Assembly: GCF_020080835.1 (NCBI RefSeq)
Contig: NC_058167.1
Span: 14,717,403 to 14,781,402 of the forward strand
DNA length: 64,000 nucleotides
Reading direction: 5' to 3'
Source of the DNA: Cotesia glomerata
Taxonomy: Eukaryota > Arthropoda > Insecta > Hymenoptera > Braconidae
A program made the position numbers and the translations under genes. A model generated the notes under the pieces. That model searched no databases. It was not told the DNA's origin and saw nothing but the letters and a program-made list of their open reading frames with translations. Positions within the stretch are counted from its first letter, which is position 1, and each line of letters opens with the position of its first letter. Positions 12,501 to 22,330 of the stretch are shown here, in pieces.

Positions 12501-15328
12501 ATGAAGTCAGCATTATTTTTACTATTCTTCGGGATCGTTGCTGTAACAGCACAACGGCGACTGGCGTTACCTGATCCAAGAAGCTGTGCAAATCGTAAGA
12601 TTATCATTAAATCTAAAATAATAATAAATATCAAGCGTCTCAGTACACTTTCCACCAAAGTCATTAATAACAAATTCACTCTAAAAATTTTTCACAGAAC
12701 TTAGAGGATAATTAATGATTGTACATAACTTACTATACAAGAATAATTCACGCTGTACCGACCAGTTAATAGTTTTCGTGACGATTATTTTCTCAAAACT
12801 TTCTATGTTATTAATCTAAGTACCCGCAGAGGATAATATTTAAGTAACATTGCTTTAAACCGGAGGTTAAATACCTCAAGGATCGTGTTAAGTAGTGAAA
12901 ACAAAATAACTAATACTTAATAGTTGATACTTCAAGAGACTAGATGAATCATAGCTATAAATATAAAGATTATAAATTACTAAAACTTTCGATCTTTAAT
13001 TTTAACTGCATTTGCAAGTCAATACTTTCTTCTATTAGATTGACAGTAATTAAATGCAAATTTCATAGACTTTTTTTTTGAGAATCTTTTCTTCTATTAT
13101 ATAACATATAATGGAAATTATTTTATACTCGCTGTTTAAGTCTAATTAAACTGTTATTGTCTATTGTCTATAATTTATTCTATAAATGTTATTTAAATAT
13201 TTACAATAATTACAGGAGTACGTCATGCATCATACAGAGATGCTCGAGGTGTAGCTCATTCATATTTCTTCAGTTGGGAACACCAGCCGACGAGAAGTCT
13301 AGAAGTTGATTGGCTTGACTCACGTAATATTTGCCGTCGTCATTGTATGGACGCGGTATCATTAGAAACACCACAGGAAAATGAATTTATTAAACAGAGA
13401 ATCGCTCGAGGTAATTTATAAATTCAATTGAATTTATTTTATTTCATTTTTTTCACGATTAACACGCTTAGCTGTTGACTGCGTACTTTCACTCGCTGGT
13501 GACAAACAAAATTACATGCTATTATTATTATTGTTTTTAAATTTAAATTAGAAAATAAATCCCCGAGGGAAAATTATATTAATTATAAAGATATCACTGT
13601 GCAGATCTTAATATGAAATTAATATCCGTGAAGTGACAATTTCTTTTTATAATAATTCTTTTTCCTGAGACTTGAGCTTGAGATAAAATTGCAATTATTT
13701 TAATCTTTTACTTTTGTTAGTTGTGAACTACTTAATTGTAATTTCTCTCGCTAATTTTATTGTCTTGGCAATAATAACATTTTTATTTTTTTTTTCTTAC
13801 TGAGATTTAATCACTCATATCTTCTTTATATCATTTTTTTAGAACTCGGTCATTTATAAAAATTATTTTTAAAAATATTAATATTATAAATAAAATAATA
13901 TAAATAACTTTCACTGTAATTAAAGAAAAATATTAATTTTTGCTTTTACTTTCTGTATTAAATAAAAATTAAGGTCACTTATATAAGTGAAGTAAAAGTA
14001 TCAGTACTAAAAAAAGTTGAACCAATTAATTGCAATTTAACAAAATAATTACTCTTTTTTTTTTGTGGAAGAAAAGGCTGAAAATAATTACTAAAGTTTG
14101 GACTTTCAAAATGATAAAAAATTTTAGTATTTAAATAACAATCTTGGGAATTTGGGCAATAAATGAAGATATTAAATTATAAGAATAAGACTTGCCTGAT
14201 GAAGCTGAAATAAATCAGCGAAAAATTGCAATTCTTATAATTTATTATCTTCATTTATTGTCCAAATTTTCAAGATTAAGTTATTTAAATATTTTAAATA
14301 TGGACGAGAATTTAAATATTAAATATTTTTAATTATTTGGTTGAAAAAACAGGAAACATAAGATACATCTGGACGTCAGGACGCAAATGTAACTTCAATG
14401 GATGTGACAGACCAGATCTCCAGCCCCAGAATGTAAACGGATGGTTCTGGTCAGGCTCTGGAGCCAAAATTGGACCCACTACACAGCGTAATACTGGTGA
14501 CTGGAGTAACACTGGTGGATATGGCCAAGCTCAGCCTGACAACCGTGAAGCTGCTCAGGTAATTTAATTTAATAAATTTTAAAAAATTAAATTAAATTAA
14601 ACTAAAACAAAATTTAAATTAAATTAAATAAAGTTAGTAAAAAATTAAACTAAATTATTTTTTACCTAATTTTTAAGCTTGGAAACTTATCAAATAAAAT
14701 AATAATAAACATGTTGTTTCGCTCTATTAAGTAATTTATTATTATGAAATCTTAAAATTTTTTTGATTAATATTTAATATAATTTCGCATAATTCTAAAA
14801 TGAGTAAACAATTTAATTTCATAAATTTTAAAAAATAAAATTAGTAAAAAATTCAACTAAAATTAAATTTAATTAATTAATTAAAATTAGTAAAAAATTA
14901 AACTTAATTATTTTTTACCTAATTTTTAAGTTTAAAAACTTATCGAATGAAATAATAATAAAAATGTTGTTTATTATTGTAAAAACTTAAAATTTCTTTG
15001 ATTAATATTTAATATAATTTCGCATAATACTGATGAAATGATTAAAAATTTAATTTGATAAATTTTAGAAACTAAAATTAGTCAAAAATTAAATTATTTT
15101 TTTACCTAATTTTTAAGCTTGAAAACTTATCAAATAAAATAATAATAAATATTTTGTCTATTAATCTAGGGTAACGACGAGTCCTGTCTCGCTATTCTGA
15201 ACAACTTCTACAACGACGGTGTCAAGTGGCATGACGTAGCTTGTCATCATCTCAAACCGTTTGTATGCGAAGACAGCGATGAACTTCTCAACTTTGTAGC
15301 GTCTCGAAACCCCGGCATTCGTCTCTAA
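12501..15328 (+). CDS. Secreted C-type-lectin-like protein (four coding exons, 217 aa)
   Basis: Exons 12501-12594, 13216-13410, 14353-14558 and 15170-15328 join in frame at GT-AG sites (GTAAGA, GTAATT, GTAATT) and end in TAA. Residues 1-17 are a signal peptide (cleavage after AVTA). Residues about 50-199 resemble a C-type lectin domain: WLDSRNIC (64-71), a QPD triplet (157-159) where EPN or QPD sits in sugar-binding lectins, WHD (185-187) in the usual WND place, and FVCE at the end. Cysteines fall at 29, 71, 75, 109, 114, 171, 190 and 198. QPD is the galactose-type signature, but WHD replaces WND, so calcium-dependent sugar binding is uncertain. The start is the ATG at 12501. A splice acceptor TTGTTACAG ends at 12492, which implies an upstream non-coding exon. 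Likely extracellular. Confidence 0.85.
14574..15155 (+). repeat. Tandem repeat inside lectin intron 3
   Basis: The phrase TTTTTTACCTAATTTTTAAG occurs near 14659, 14911 and 15092, each followed by ACTTATC and an AATAATAATAA run. Between them lies the TTGTTTCGCTC / TTGATTAATATTTAATATAA block also found at 10201. It makes up most of the second half of the intron. Confidence 0.6.
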
Positions 15329-16741
15329 AATAAATAATTAAAAAAAATGAATAATTAAAATAAGGATAGATAAAAAAACAAACAAGATATCATAAATGAA
15401 AGAGATTAGTTTTTATACATATGACTATATGATTGTGAATTGTGCTTCATCTCATTTATTTTTTTAAACTTCAATCTATTTATATTGTACTAACATATCT
15501 TCTTATACTTAGTGATTAATTAATTAAGGTTAGCAAAAGTTAATTGCAATAAAACGACTACCTGGTACATGAATTTTTATCATTATGAAGATATGCGATT
15601 AAAAATTTTTATTACTTTCTACAATAGTGTATTCAATTCGTTTTAAATTCAATGCTTAATGCTTTATTAAATCACTGGGTATTAAATTACTCAACATGTT
15701 TTATTTACAGTTTCATAAGTTGTTTTCTTCTTATTCTATTCATGTTATTTTTATTATGTAGAGAAACAGATGAGAAGTCATTAAAAAATAGAGTATTGTT
15801 TTTAGCTTCATGGAGAATTTTTAGACTCCGGATTGAATAATGTGCTAATTGTGTAAGTCAATAATTATTTTAAATTGTAAAAATTAGAGATTTAGTTTTA
15901 TTAATTAATGATTAAGTTTAATGTACTTATTTTTTTTTTAACAAATAAAATGTTTTATTGAAAATTTTCTTTTTTTTTCCCCAAATACATTATTATTATT
16001 ATTATTAAATTAATAGTTAATAAAAATTATTCTAGTTTTTAGGATAAATTTTGAAAAAAAATTAATTACAAAAAAAAAATAAAAAATTACATTTTTTTAT
16101 TTTTAAATTAGCGATACAAAAATTACAGAATTAATTTTTTTTTCCAATAATTACTTTATAAATTAACTAAGTTAATGAATTATCAATTATTTCTTTATAA
16201 ACAAAAAGAAATTCAATAATATTTAGTACGAATAAATATATGGCACGTTAAATTAAATTTATCTTAAAATTAAAAAAATTGTCCATATTAAATAAAGTAA
16301 AATTCTAGAAATTATGCTTGTTATAAAAAAAAAAAACATTTTTAAAGAATTTAATATAAATGATAAATTTTTAATGAATAAAAAAAGAAATTTAAATGAG
16401 CTTGTGTATGAAATAGAGTTAACTTATTTATATTCTTATCAATAATTAATTAACAACGGAACTATCTGTTGAAAGTGAGACAAAATTGTTTATTGTTAAG
16501 TAGGAGTTTAGTTAAATTTAAATAATTCTATTGTTTTCTATATAAAATTGCATGTTAATCACGGAAACATTAATTAAACATAGATAATTTGAATAAAAGA
16601 TCCCGAGTCGCGATAATTTATTCAAATAATGCAATTAGTATATGCAACAACTTTTGAGTAATAAATTATAAACTCGAGATTAATCTCAGGAAATTTTTAT
16701 ACTTTTCAACAATTAATTATTTTCAACAGTTTTTATTAATT
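15329..16741. other. Lectin 3' UTR and convergent intergenic DNA
   Basis: AATAAA-type poly(A) signals occur within a few bases of the lectin stop (from about 15331). Beyond about 15.9 kb the sequence is A/T homopolymer-rich with no supportable gene. Confidence 0.5.
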
Positions 16742-16924
16742 AAGTTAGCCGGCATTTAAAAATTTTTACAATTTTTTTTATTCAAGAAAATTATTACAGA
16801 AAATTAAAAAAAAATTGACTTGTAGAAAATTTGAAAAACTGTAAGTGCAATTAAAAAAAAAAATATTCTTTAGTTTTAATTTAATAAATAGGCAAAATCA
16901 AAAAATCAAAATGTCGGCTAACTT
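16742..16924. repeat. MITE family 1, copy 2
   Basis: AAGTTAGCCGGCA (16742-16754) and TGTCGGCTAACTT (16912-16924) form the termini. The interior keeps the order seen in copy 1, including TTTGAAAAACT and AAGTGCAATT. Confidence 0.65.
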
Positions 16925-17118
16925 TATTGTTATAAAATTTACTATAAATCGACTCTAATTTTTAAATAATATCAAACTTTAATGGCTTTTATTGCATTGA
17001 ATTAAATTCCAATAAGAAGTAAAAAAAAATTAAATTATATCAATAGAAAAATTGTATTAAAAAAAAATAATTAATCTATTTTTATAATTAATATCAATAA
17101 AAAATTATTCCTCATTAA

Positions 17119-17471
17119 TTATGAATATTAGGGTATGTAACTTCCTTAATGGACTTTTTAAAATTGGAATTTTTAGTTCCGCTTTCAACAGGAGTTGTGA
17201 TTGGGCATTTGCTGACATATTTTGCGCGTTAAGGATTTATTTGATTTTCATAGAATTTTTTAACAGGAGTTTTGTTCGGCGAAATTTTGAAATTTTGAAA
17301 TTCCTGCAAAAATGCCTAAACAAAACTCGTGTAAAAAAATTCTATGAAAATCAAATAAATCCTTAACGCTAAAAATATGTCAGGAAATGCCCAAACACAA
17401 CTCCTGTTAAAAGCAGAACTCAAAATTCAAATTTTAAGAGGTCTCTCAAGGAAGTTACATTTTTGAATATA
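17119..17471. repeat. Long imperfect foldback (about 350 bp)
   Basis: The left half (TGTAACTTCCTTAA, CAACAGGAGTTGTG, GTTAAGGATTTATTTGATTT, AACAGGAGTTTTGTT) is mirrored in the right half in reverse order and complement (AACAAAACTCGTGT, AAATCAAATAAATCCTTAAC, CACAACTCCTGTT, AGGAAGTTACA). The arms are about 150 bp or more. It starts about 20 bp past the stop codon of the minus-strand RNA-binding gene, so it probably lies in that gene's 3' UTR. Confidence 0.75.
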
Positions 17472-17490
17472 AAAAACAAATCCCGTTTAA

Positions 17491-18954
17491 TTAATTAACA
17501 AAATTTCTAGCTCTAACAACAAGCAGCGGCTTATTCAAGAGCACACAATTATCAAACTCAGCTTCGACGTCTGCTGCGCGCTGCTGAGACGTAAAATAAA
17601 TCCGGCAGTATCTCATGCTACTCGGTTCATAAGTCAGGATGTTTGTAGCAGCAATGGGATGATACTTGTCCAACATTTGTAGAATCCCATGAACATTGAC
17701 TCCCTCGGGGATGTTGGCCACCAGAACTTCCACAGCGGTTTTCTCTATCGGAACTCCTACTCCTACTCCTCTTCCTCCTCCTTCCATGGAAGAAGTCCTT
17801 GCCATTGACAATTTCGCCGTCTTGGCAACTAACTCCGGAATCTGGACCTCTGACTTAGTCGAAATGGTCGACCGCTGATCACTTGTGTCATTGTCTTCAT
17901 GACGATGCTCCACCAGTGGTTCTACGATTGAAACCGGAGGGTCAGACGACTGAACTGTGTTGTTTATACTCTTATCAGCGTAACTTGATACTTCTTCCAG
18001 CTCTGTGGTCTCTGTTGTTTTTATTTCGATGTTTACTTCACTCGATATCGGTACAGAAAAATCATCACTTGTTGATTCAACAATTTTATCGTCACAAGCG
18101 TTAAAACAATCAGTTTTTTTGTCATTATTATTATAAGAGTTATTACTTCTATTACCATCAGAATAATTTTTCCTGCCATTTTCATTGGAATAATTATTTT
18201 CACCACTATTTCCATTGGAAAAATTATTATCATCATTATTAACGCTTCGATTGTTAAAATCATTGGAATGCTTCGAACGATTATCTTTAGTTGGACGCAG
18301 TTTCAAGTCAGAGCGACCTTTGATTCCCGCTGCAGCTTTCAGAGCATCCTCTTCAGTCTCAAAATTAACAAAGCAAAGACCAGTCTCGCTTCCGGTTTGT
18401 TTTACACGCTTAATTTTACCGTAGACTGAAAATATTTCGTGCACTTGATCCTCACTAATGGCGTTGAAGTTCTTAAAATTAACAGAAAAAGCGTTGAACC
18501 GCGTGGCCATTACAAAGTCTTGGGGTTCCATTGTCTCGTCGTTATTGGCGCTATTGTTATCACTAGGGTTATTATCAGTAGAGTTAGGTGTTGGTATTGT
18601 CTTACTTGGTTGCTCGGTGAATGTTTTTGTCTTCTTTGATGAGTTTTTGTTGTAATTATTGTAGTTGGTGTAATTGTTGTACCTGCTGTAATTTTGGCCA
18701 CGGTTGAAAGATGAGTTTAATGATTGAGGTGTTGATCCAAATTGTACGTTGGATAATGAAAATTGCTGCTTTTGCTGGTACTGTGTCAAAAGGCCCAGGT
18801 AGACTAATTGGAACTGAAGCTGCTCTTGCCACGAGATGTTACTTTGTGTTTGAGGCGTCTGGGGCACAACAGCACAATGGAAGCTTTGGAATTGAAAATT
18901 GTAATTGCTATTACCGCCGATAGGCTGTTGCCACCGTGCCCAGTTTACGTGCAT
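17491..18954 (-). CDS. Intronless RNA-binding protein with two RRM-like domains (487 aa)
   Basis: One uninterrupted 488-codon frame runs from ATG at 18954 to TAA at 17491-17493, far too long to be chance at this AT content. Residues 1-145 are low-complexity and rich in Gln, Asn, Tyr and Ser. An RRM-like fold fits residues about 153-222, with GLCFVNFE (192-199) as the RNP1-like strand. A long Asn/Ser-rich linker follows (about 228-300), then an acidic segment. A second RRM-like region fits about 404-482, with VLVANI as RNP2-like and RYCRIYFT as RNP1-like. The order suggests an RNA-binding regulator able to form condensates, nuclear or in cytoplasmic granules. I cannot name an orthologue. Lack of introns could mean a retrogene. 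It is head to head with exd. Confidence 0.8.
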   Translation of the reverse strand: MHVNWARWQQPIGGNSNYNFQFQSFHCAVVPQTPQTQSNISWQEQLQFQLVYLGLLTQYQQKQQFSLSNVQFGSTPQSLNSSFNRGQNYSRYNNYTNYNNYNKNSSKKTKTFTEQPSKTIPTPNSTDNNPSDNNSANNDETMEPQDFVMATRFNAFSVNFKNFNAISEDQVHEIFSVYGKIKRVKQTGSETGLCFVNFETEEDALKAAAGIKGRSDLKLRPTKDNRSKHSNDFNNRSVNNDDNNFSNGNSGENNYSNENGRKNYSDGNRSNNSYNNNDKKTDCFNACDDKIVESTSDDFSVPISSEVNIEIKTTETTELEEVSSYADKSINNTVQSSDPPVSIVEPLVEHRHEDNDTSDQRSTISTKSEVQIPELVAKTAKLSMARTSSMEGGGRGVGVGVPIEKTAVEVLVANIPEGVNVHGILQMLDKYHPIAATNILTYEPSSMRYCRIYFTSQQRAADVEAEFDNCVLLNKPLLVVRARNFVN

Positions 18955-19094
18955 TGTTTTTTTTTATTTCTTTTAAAAACTTAGTTTAAAAACAATTTTT
19001 TTGTGGTAAAAAAACAATTTTTTGTTTGATTAAAAGCTTGATAAGAGTTAATTAAAGATTGATAAAACTTTAAAATGCTTCCGGTGTCGAATGG

Positions 19095-19120
19095 CGAGTG
19101 AATGAAGATGGCGTTGTGGT
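19095..19120 (-). promoter_or_regulatory. YY1/Pho-like site near the RNA-binding gene start
   Basis: GAAGATGGCG lies in a short block of normal composition (about 19080-19135), some 150 bp upstream of the ATG at 18954. AAGATGGCG is the YY1/Pho-type core, often found close to start sites. The transcription start itself cannot be read from sequence. Confidence 0.3.
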
Positions 19121-19760
19121 GGAGGAGAATTTAATTGGTGAGGAAATAACTGTTTAAGTTTACTTTTTCGAATTATTCATTATTTTTAAGGTAAATATAA
19201 TTTTTTGTTAATTTTTTTTTTTAGATTGTTAATAGGATGGATTATTTCTTTTGTAAGTATTTAAAAGTAGTAGATAAAATTATAGTAATAGTTTTTAATA
19301 AGAGATGGAGTTACTGTGAATTTTTTAAATAAATAATTTGAATTTTTTCATTTATGATAGAAAATTTAGTATTTAAAAATTTGTTAGTTTCTGTTAACAG
19401 ATTAAATAATAAAAATTTTTGGATTTTATTTAACAAATAAATTATATTTATAATTGTTAGAAAAGTATTCAAAAAAATTGCATTTGTGGTTTTTTATAAT
19501 TTTTAAAAGAAAAATTTATTTTCTAAATTTTTTTTTGTCAGTTCATTTGATTGTTATTAATTTTTTTATTTCGTTTTTAATAATTAATTTTTTTTATTCA
19601 AGTTAAAAATAATTATTATAATTTAAATTCATTGTAAAGAAATATTTATGCAAATTACCATTTGAAATTGAAGGTAAGGAAGTTTCTTCGGAACTTTATT
19701 TTTTCAACTCAAGATGTCATCACAAACCAGCTAGTTTTTTTTACAACTTTATTTGAATGT

Positions 19761-20110
19761 TCCCTGATAGCCACCTTACCTATAAATTACTGACAATCTA
19801 CGTCCGCAATTTGAAGCAAACTTGACGGAAAGAGTTGGCAAAGCGAGCGATTACCTATTAGTTACCTATAACTTACTCTGCAAATATACGTCAAAACTTG
19901 CTGTACAAGTATTTCCGTCAAATTGTAGTAAAGTTGAAAGGAAATTTAACTACAAGTTTGATTGTTAACTTGTATTCAAGTTGCGGCCGTAGATTTCCAT
20001 CAATTTGCTTACAACTATTGTTGAGTGAAGAATTACCGCCAACTTGATGTATAAATTAACCGTAACTGCTGGAAGTCAACACTTACTGAGAAAGCGCTGG
20101 CTATCAGGGA
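19761..20110. mobile_element. Non-autonomous DNA element, TIR TCCCTGATAGCCA (350 bp)
   Basis: TCCCTGATAGCCA (19761-19773) and TGGCTATCAGGGA (20098-20110) are perfect 13-bp inverted repeats. The interior is less AT-rich than its flanks and has many related phrases in both directions (CAAACTTGACGGAAA, TTTCCGTCAAATTG, ACAAGTTTGATTG, CAACTTGATG), so it has internal subrepeats. No transposase frame is present. No convincing target-site duplication was found. Confidence 0.65.
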
Positions 20111-20244
20111 TTAATCAAAATTTCTTCAATAGATTCTGAAAAAAAAAAAAATATTTAAAAATATTTATTCATGAAATCTAACTTATTGATCAAGAATTAA
20201 AAAAAAATTTTTAATTTCCCGCTAAAATCATATTAATGGCCGTC

Positions 20245-20254
20245 GCGCATGCGC
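20245..20254. promoter_or_regulatory. NRF-1/EWG-type palindrome GCGCATGCGC
   Basis: A perfect GCGCATGCGC lies between the two head-to-head genes, about 1.3 kb from the RNA-binding gene start and 1.5 kb from the exd ATG. This is the consensus of the NRF-1 family (EWG in flies). Confidence 0.45.
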
Positions 20255-20559
20255 ATTATAAACTGTCAAGTGAGTCAACATAATTCCTCATACAAAAAAA
20301 TCCTGCTGATTTAAAAACATAAGAAACTTATATTAAACTTAATTACATTAATTATTACAATTAATTGTGAAATGATAATTATGAAATAAAAAAAGAGCGC
20401 AATTTAAAATATTTAAAAAAATACAAATTAATTTAGTGCAAAATTATCTATAAAAAAAGTAAGAATTCTTAAAAAAAAAAAAAATGAAATTTTTTACAAA
20501 TAAATTTTTCAAAATTCCGGATAAAAATTCTTATGGAATTTAAAAAACTAAAAAAATAA

Positions 20560-21775
20560 AACTCCGAAAGTATTGGCGGGTAGAGGAGAAATTTGCGTTT
20601 CAATCCACGAACACGAGACCAAATCTCTCGAGCGGGGATGACTAACGAGCGTCAGCGATTGGCTGGCGCGACTATGGCCGCCGGAGTCGCGCGCATCAAC
20701 AAAACTGTTCGGTTCTTGCTCCCACAAGCATAAAAGTGTCTAGCTATCTCTGTCTTGATCAAGATCTCCATCTCGGTTTGCAAGCAGTGTAGTAAGGCTT
20801 CTATCAGACTAGACTCGGCCTGACTGCCCAGACTTGTAACCCGTAGGTTTTAGTTTTAGTAAATCAGTGATGCACGCACACGCGTGTCGTACAGGTCGTC
20901 TGTAAATTAAGGAAAAACTTTTTTAGTTATATTATTCTATATTCTTTGTACTTGTACATACAAATCCGATACCCCGGTCAGGAGAATATAATAGATCATA
21001 TAATATTGAGAGGAGTCAACACAGAAAAATAAAAAGAGGAACAAGTAAACCAACTGACTAGTGTTGCGGCTAGCGTGGTACGTACATACCCGGAGCAGAC
21101 GTTGTGATAAAGAAACAGAAACAACCGGAGCGTTGCCTTGTATGGTGGAATTATTCCAGTCAGTGATGTTTCTTTAGTTAACTAACGTTGTTCCCTTTCA
21201 TATTTTAATAAAAAAAATAATAATAATAATTATTATTATTATTAAAAATACTTTTATTTTTTTTTCTGTGTAAAATAGTTGACATATATATATTTAAATA
21301 AAAAAATTATATACAAATTTATTTATAAAGTGTAACTGGAAGGGGAACACGTCGTAAAGAAGCGACCTTGAAATCGCGTATACGTAAAACTCGACAATCC
21401 GTCAAAACTAGACGATACACCATTTTATATGACGCGTGTGTATACGATAAAACAGTAATAATAATAGTAAAATAATAATTGAAGATAATAATAAAATATA
21501 TTTACTAATAATAAATTTAATGATTGAGAAGAAGGCTAGAAAAATTACACAGTGAGTGATAAAAAAAAAAGGTATATGTTTTTGGTGACGTTATAACCTC
21601 AAATCTGTGGTCTGTGTTGTGGGGTTGAGGTTTGTTATTGAATTGACTGATAAGTTTTTCGGTCTGTTGATTGATCGAATAATTGGAGTTGATCGTTGAG
21701 TTTTGGTTTAGTTGATTTTAGTTTTTATTATATTTTGAGAGACCTGTTGAGAGTTGTGCGAGTTGGTGGAGTAAA
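20560..21775 (+). promoter_or_regulatory. exd: exd promoter region and 5' leader
   Basis: Composition changes sharply to high GC at about 20570-20900 (GGCGCGAC, GGCCGCCGGAGTCGCGCG), as expected at a promoter. A weak TATA-like CATAAAA is at 20729-20735 and an initiator-like TATCAGACT near 20795. If transcription starts near 20.75-20.8 kb, the leader is about 1 kb. It contains at least one short upstream frame (ATG at 20870, 11 codons, stop 20903-20905). An unrecognised leader intron is possible. Confidence 0.4.
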
Positions 21776-21987
21776 ATGTTACAGCACGGGGGATCTAGTG
21801 TTGGATTGATTGGAGGAAATGGGCAAGGGGCACAAAACACTGGCGGGTATGGCAGCATGGGCCAGGTTGACGGCTCCGGGGGCCAGGGCCCCGAACAGGC
21901 TGTTGAAGCTAGGAAGCAAGATATTGGAGAAATTTTACAACAGATTATGAATATTACTGACCAGAGTTTGGATGAAGCACAGGCTAG
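21776..21987 (+). CDS. exd: exd coding exon 1
   Basis: Residues 1-70 plus two bases of R71. It holds the Gly-rich N terminus and the start of PBC-A (RKQDIGEILQQIM). Donor AG|GTATGT. The ATG is the first in frame, with stops upstream. Confidence 0.92.
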
Positions 21988-22290
21988 GTATGTTTTTTTA
22001 TTTTTATTTTATTTTAAGTAAATTATTTATTATTATCATTATTAATTATAATAATGTCATAAAAAAGAGCTTAATGATTTAGTTTAATATAATTTTTAAA
22101 TGTCAATTGAAAGTTAAATGTTTATTGGAGTAAATAATTCTGGATTTATTTTTTTACTCCAATTTTAAATCGTAATATTAATTTATGAAAATAAAATTAG
22201 TCATCTACAAATTTTTATAATTTTTTTTATTAAAAAAATTGTTACAAAAAAATTTTTTTTAAATCTTTTCATTTATTATTATTTATTGTT

Positions 22291-22330
<40 letters not shown>

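Noticed and set aside
17696..18923. Several ORFs on both strands over the RNA-binding gene
   Set aside because: All are shadows of the 487-residue minus-strand frame.
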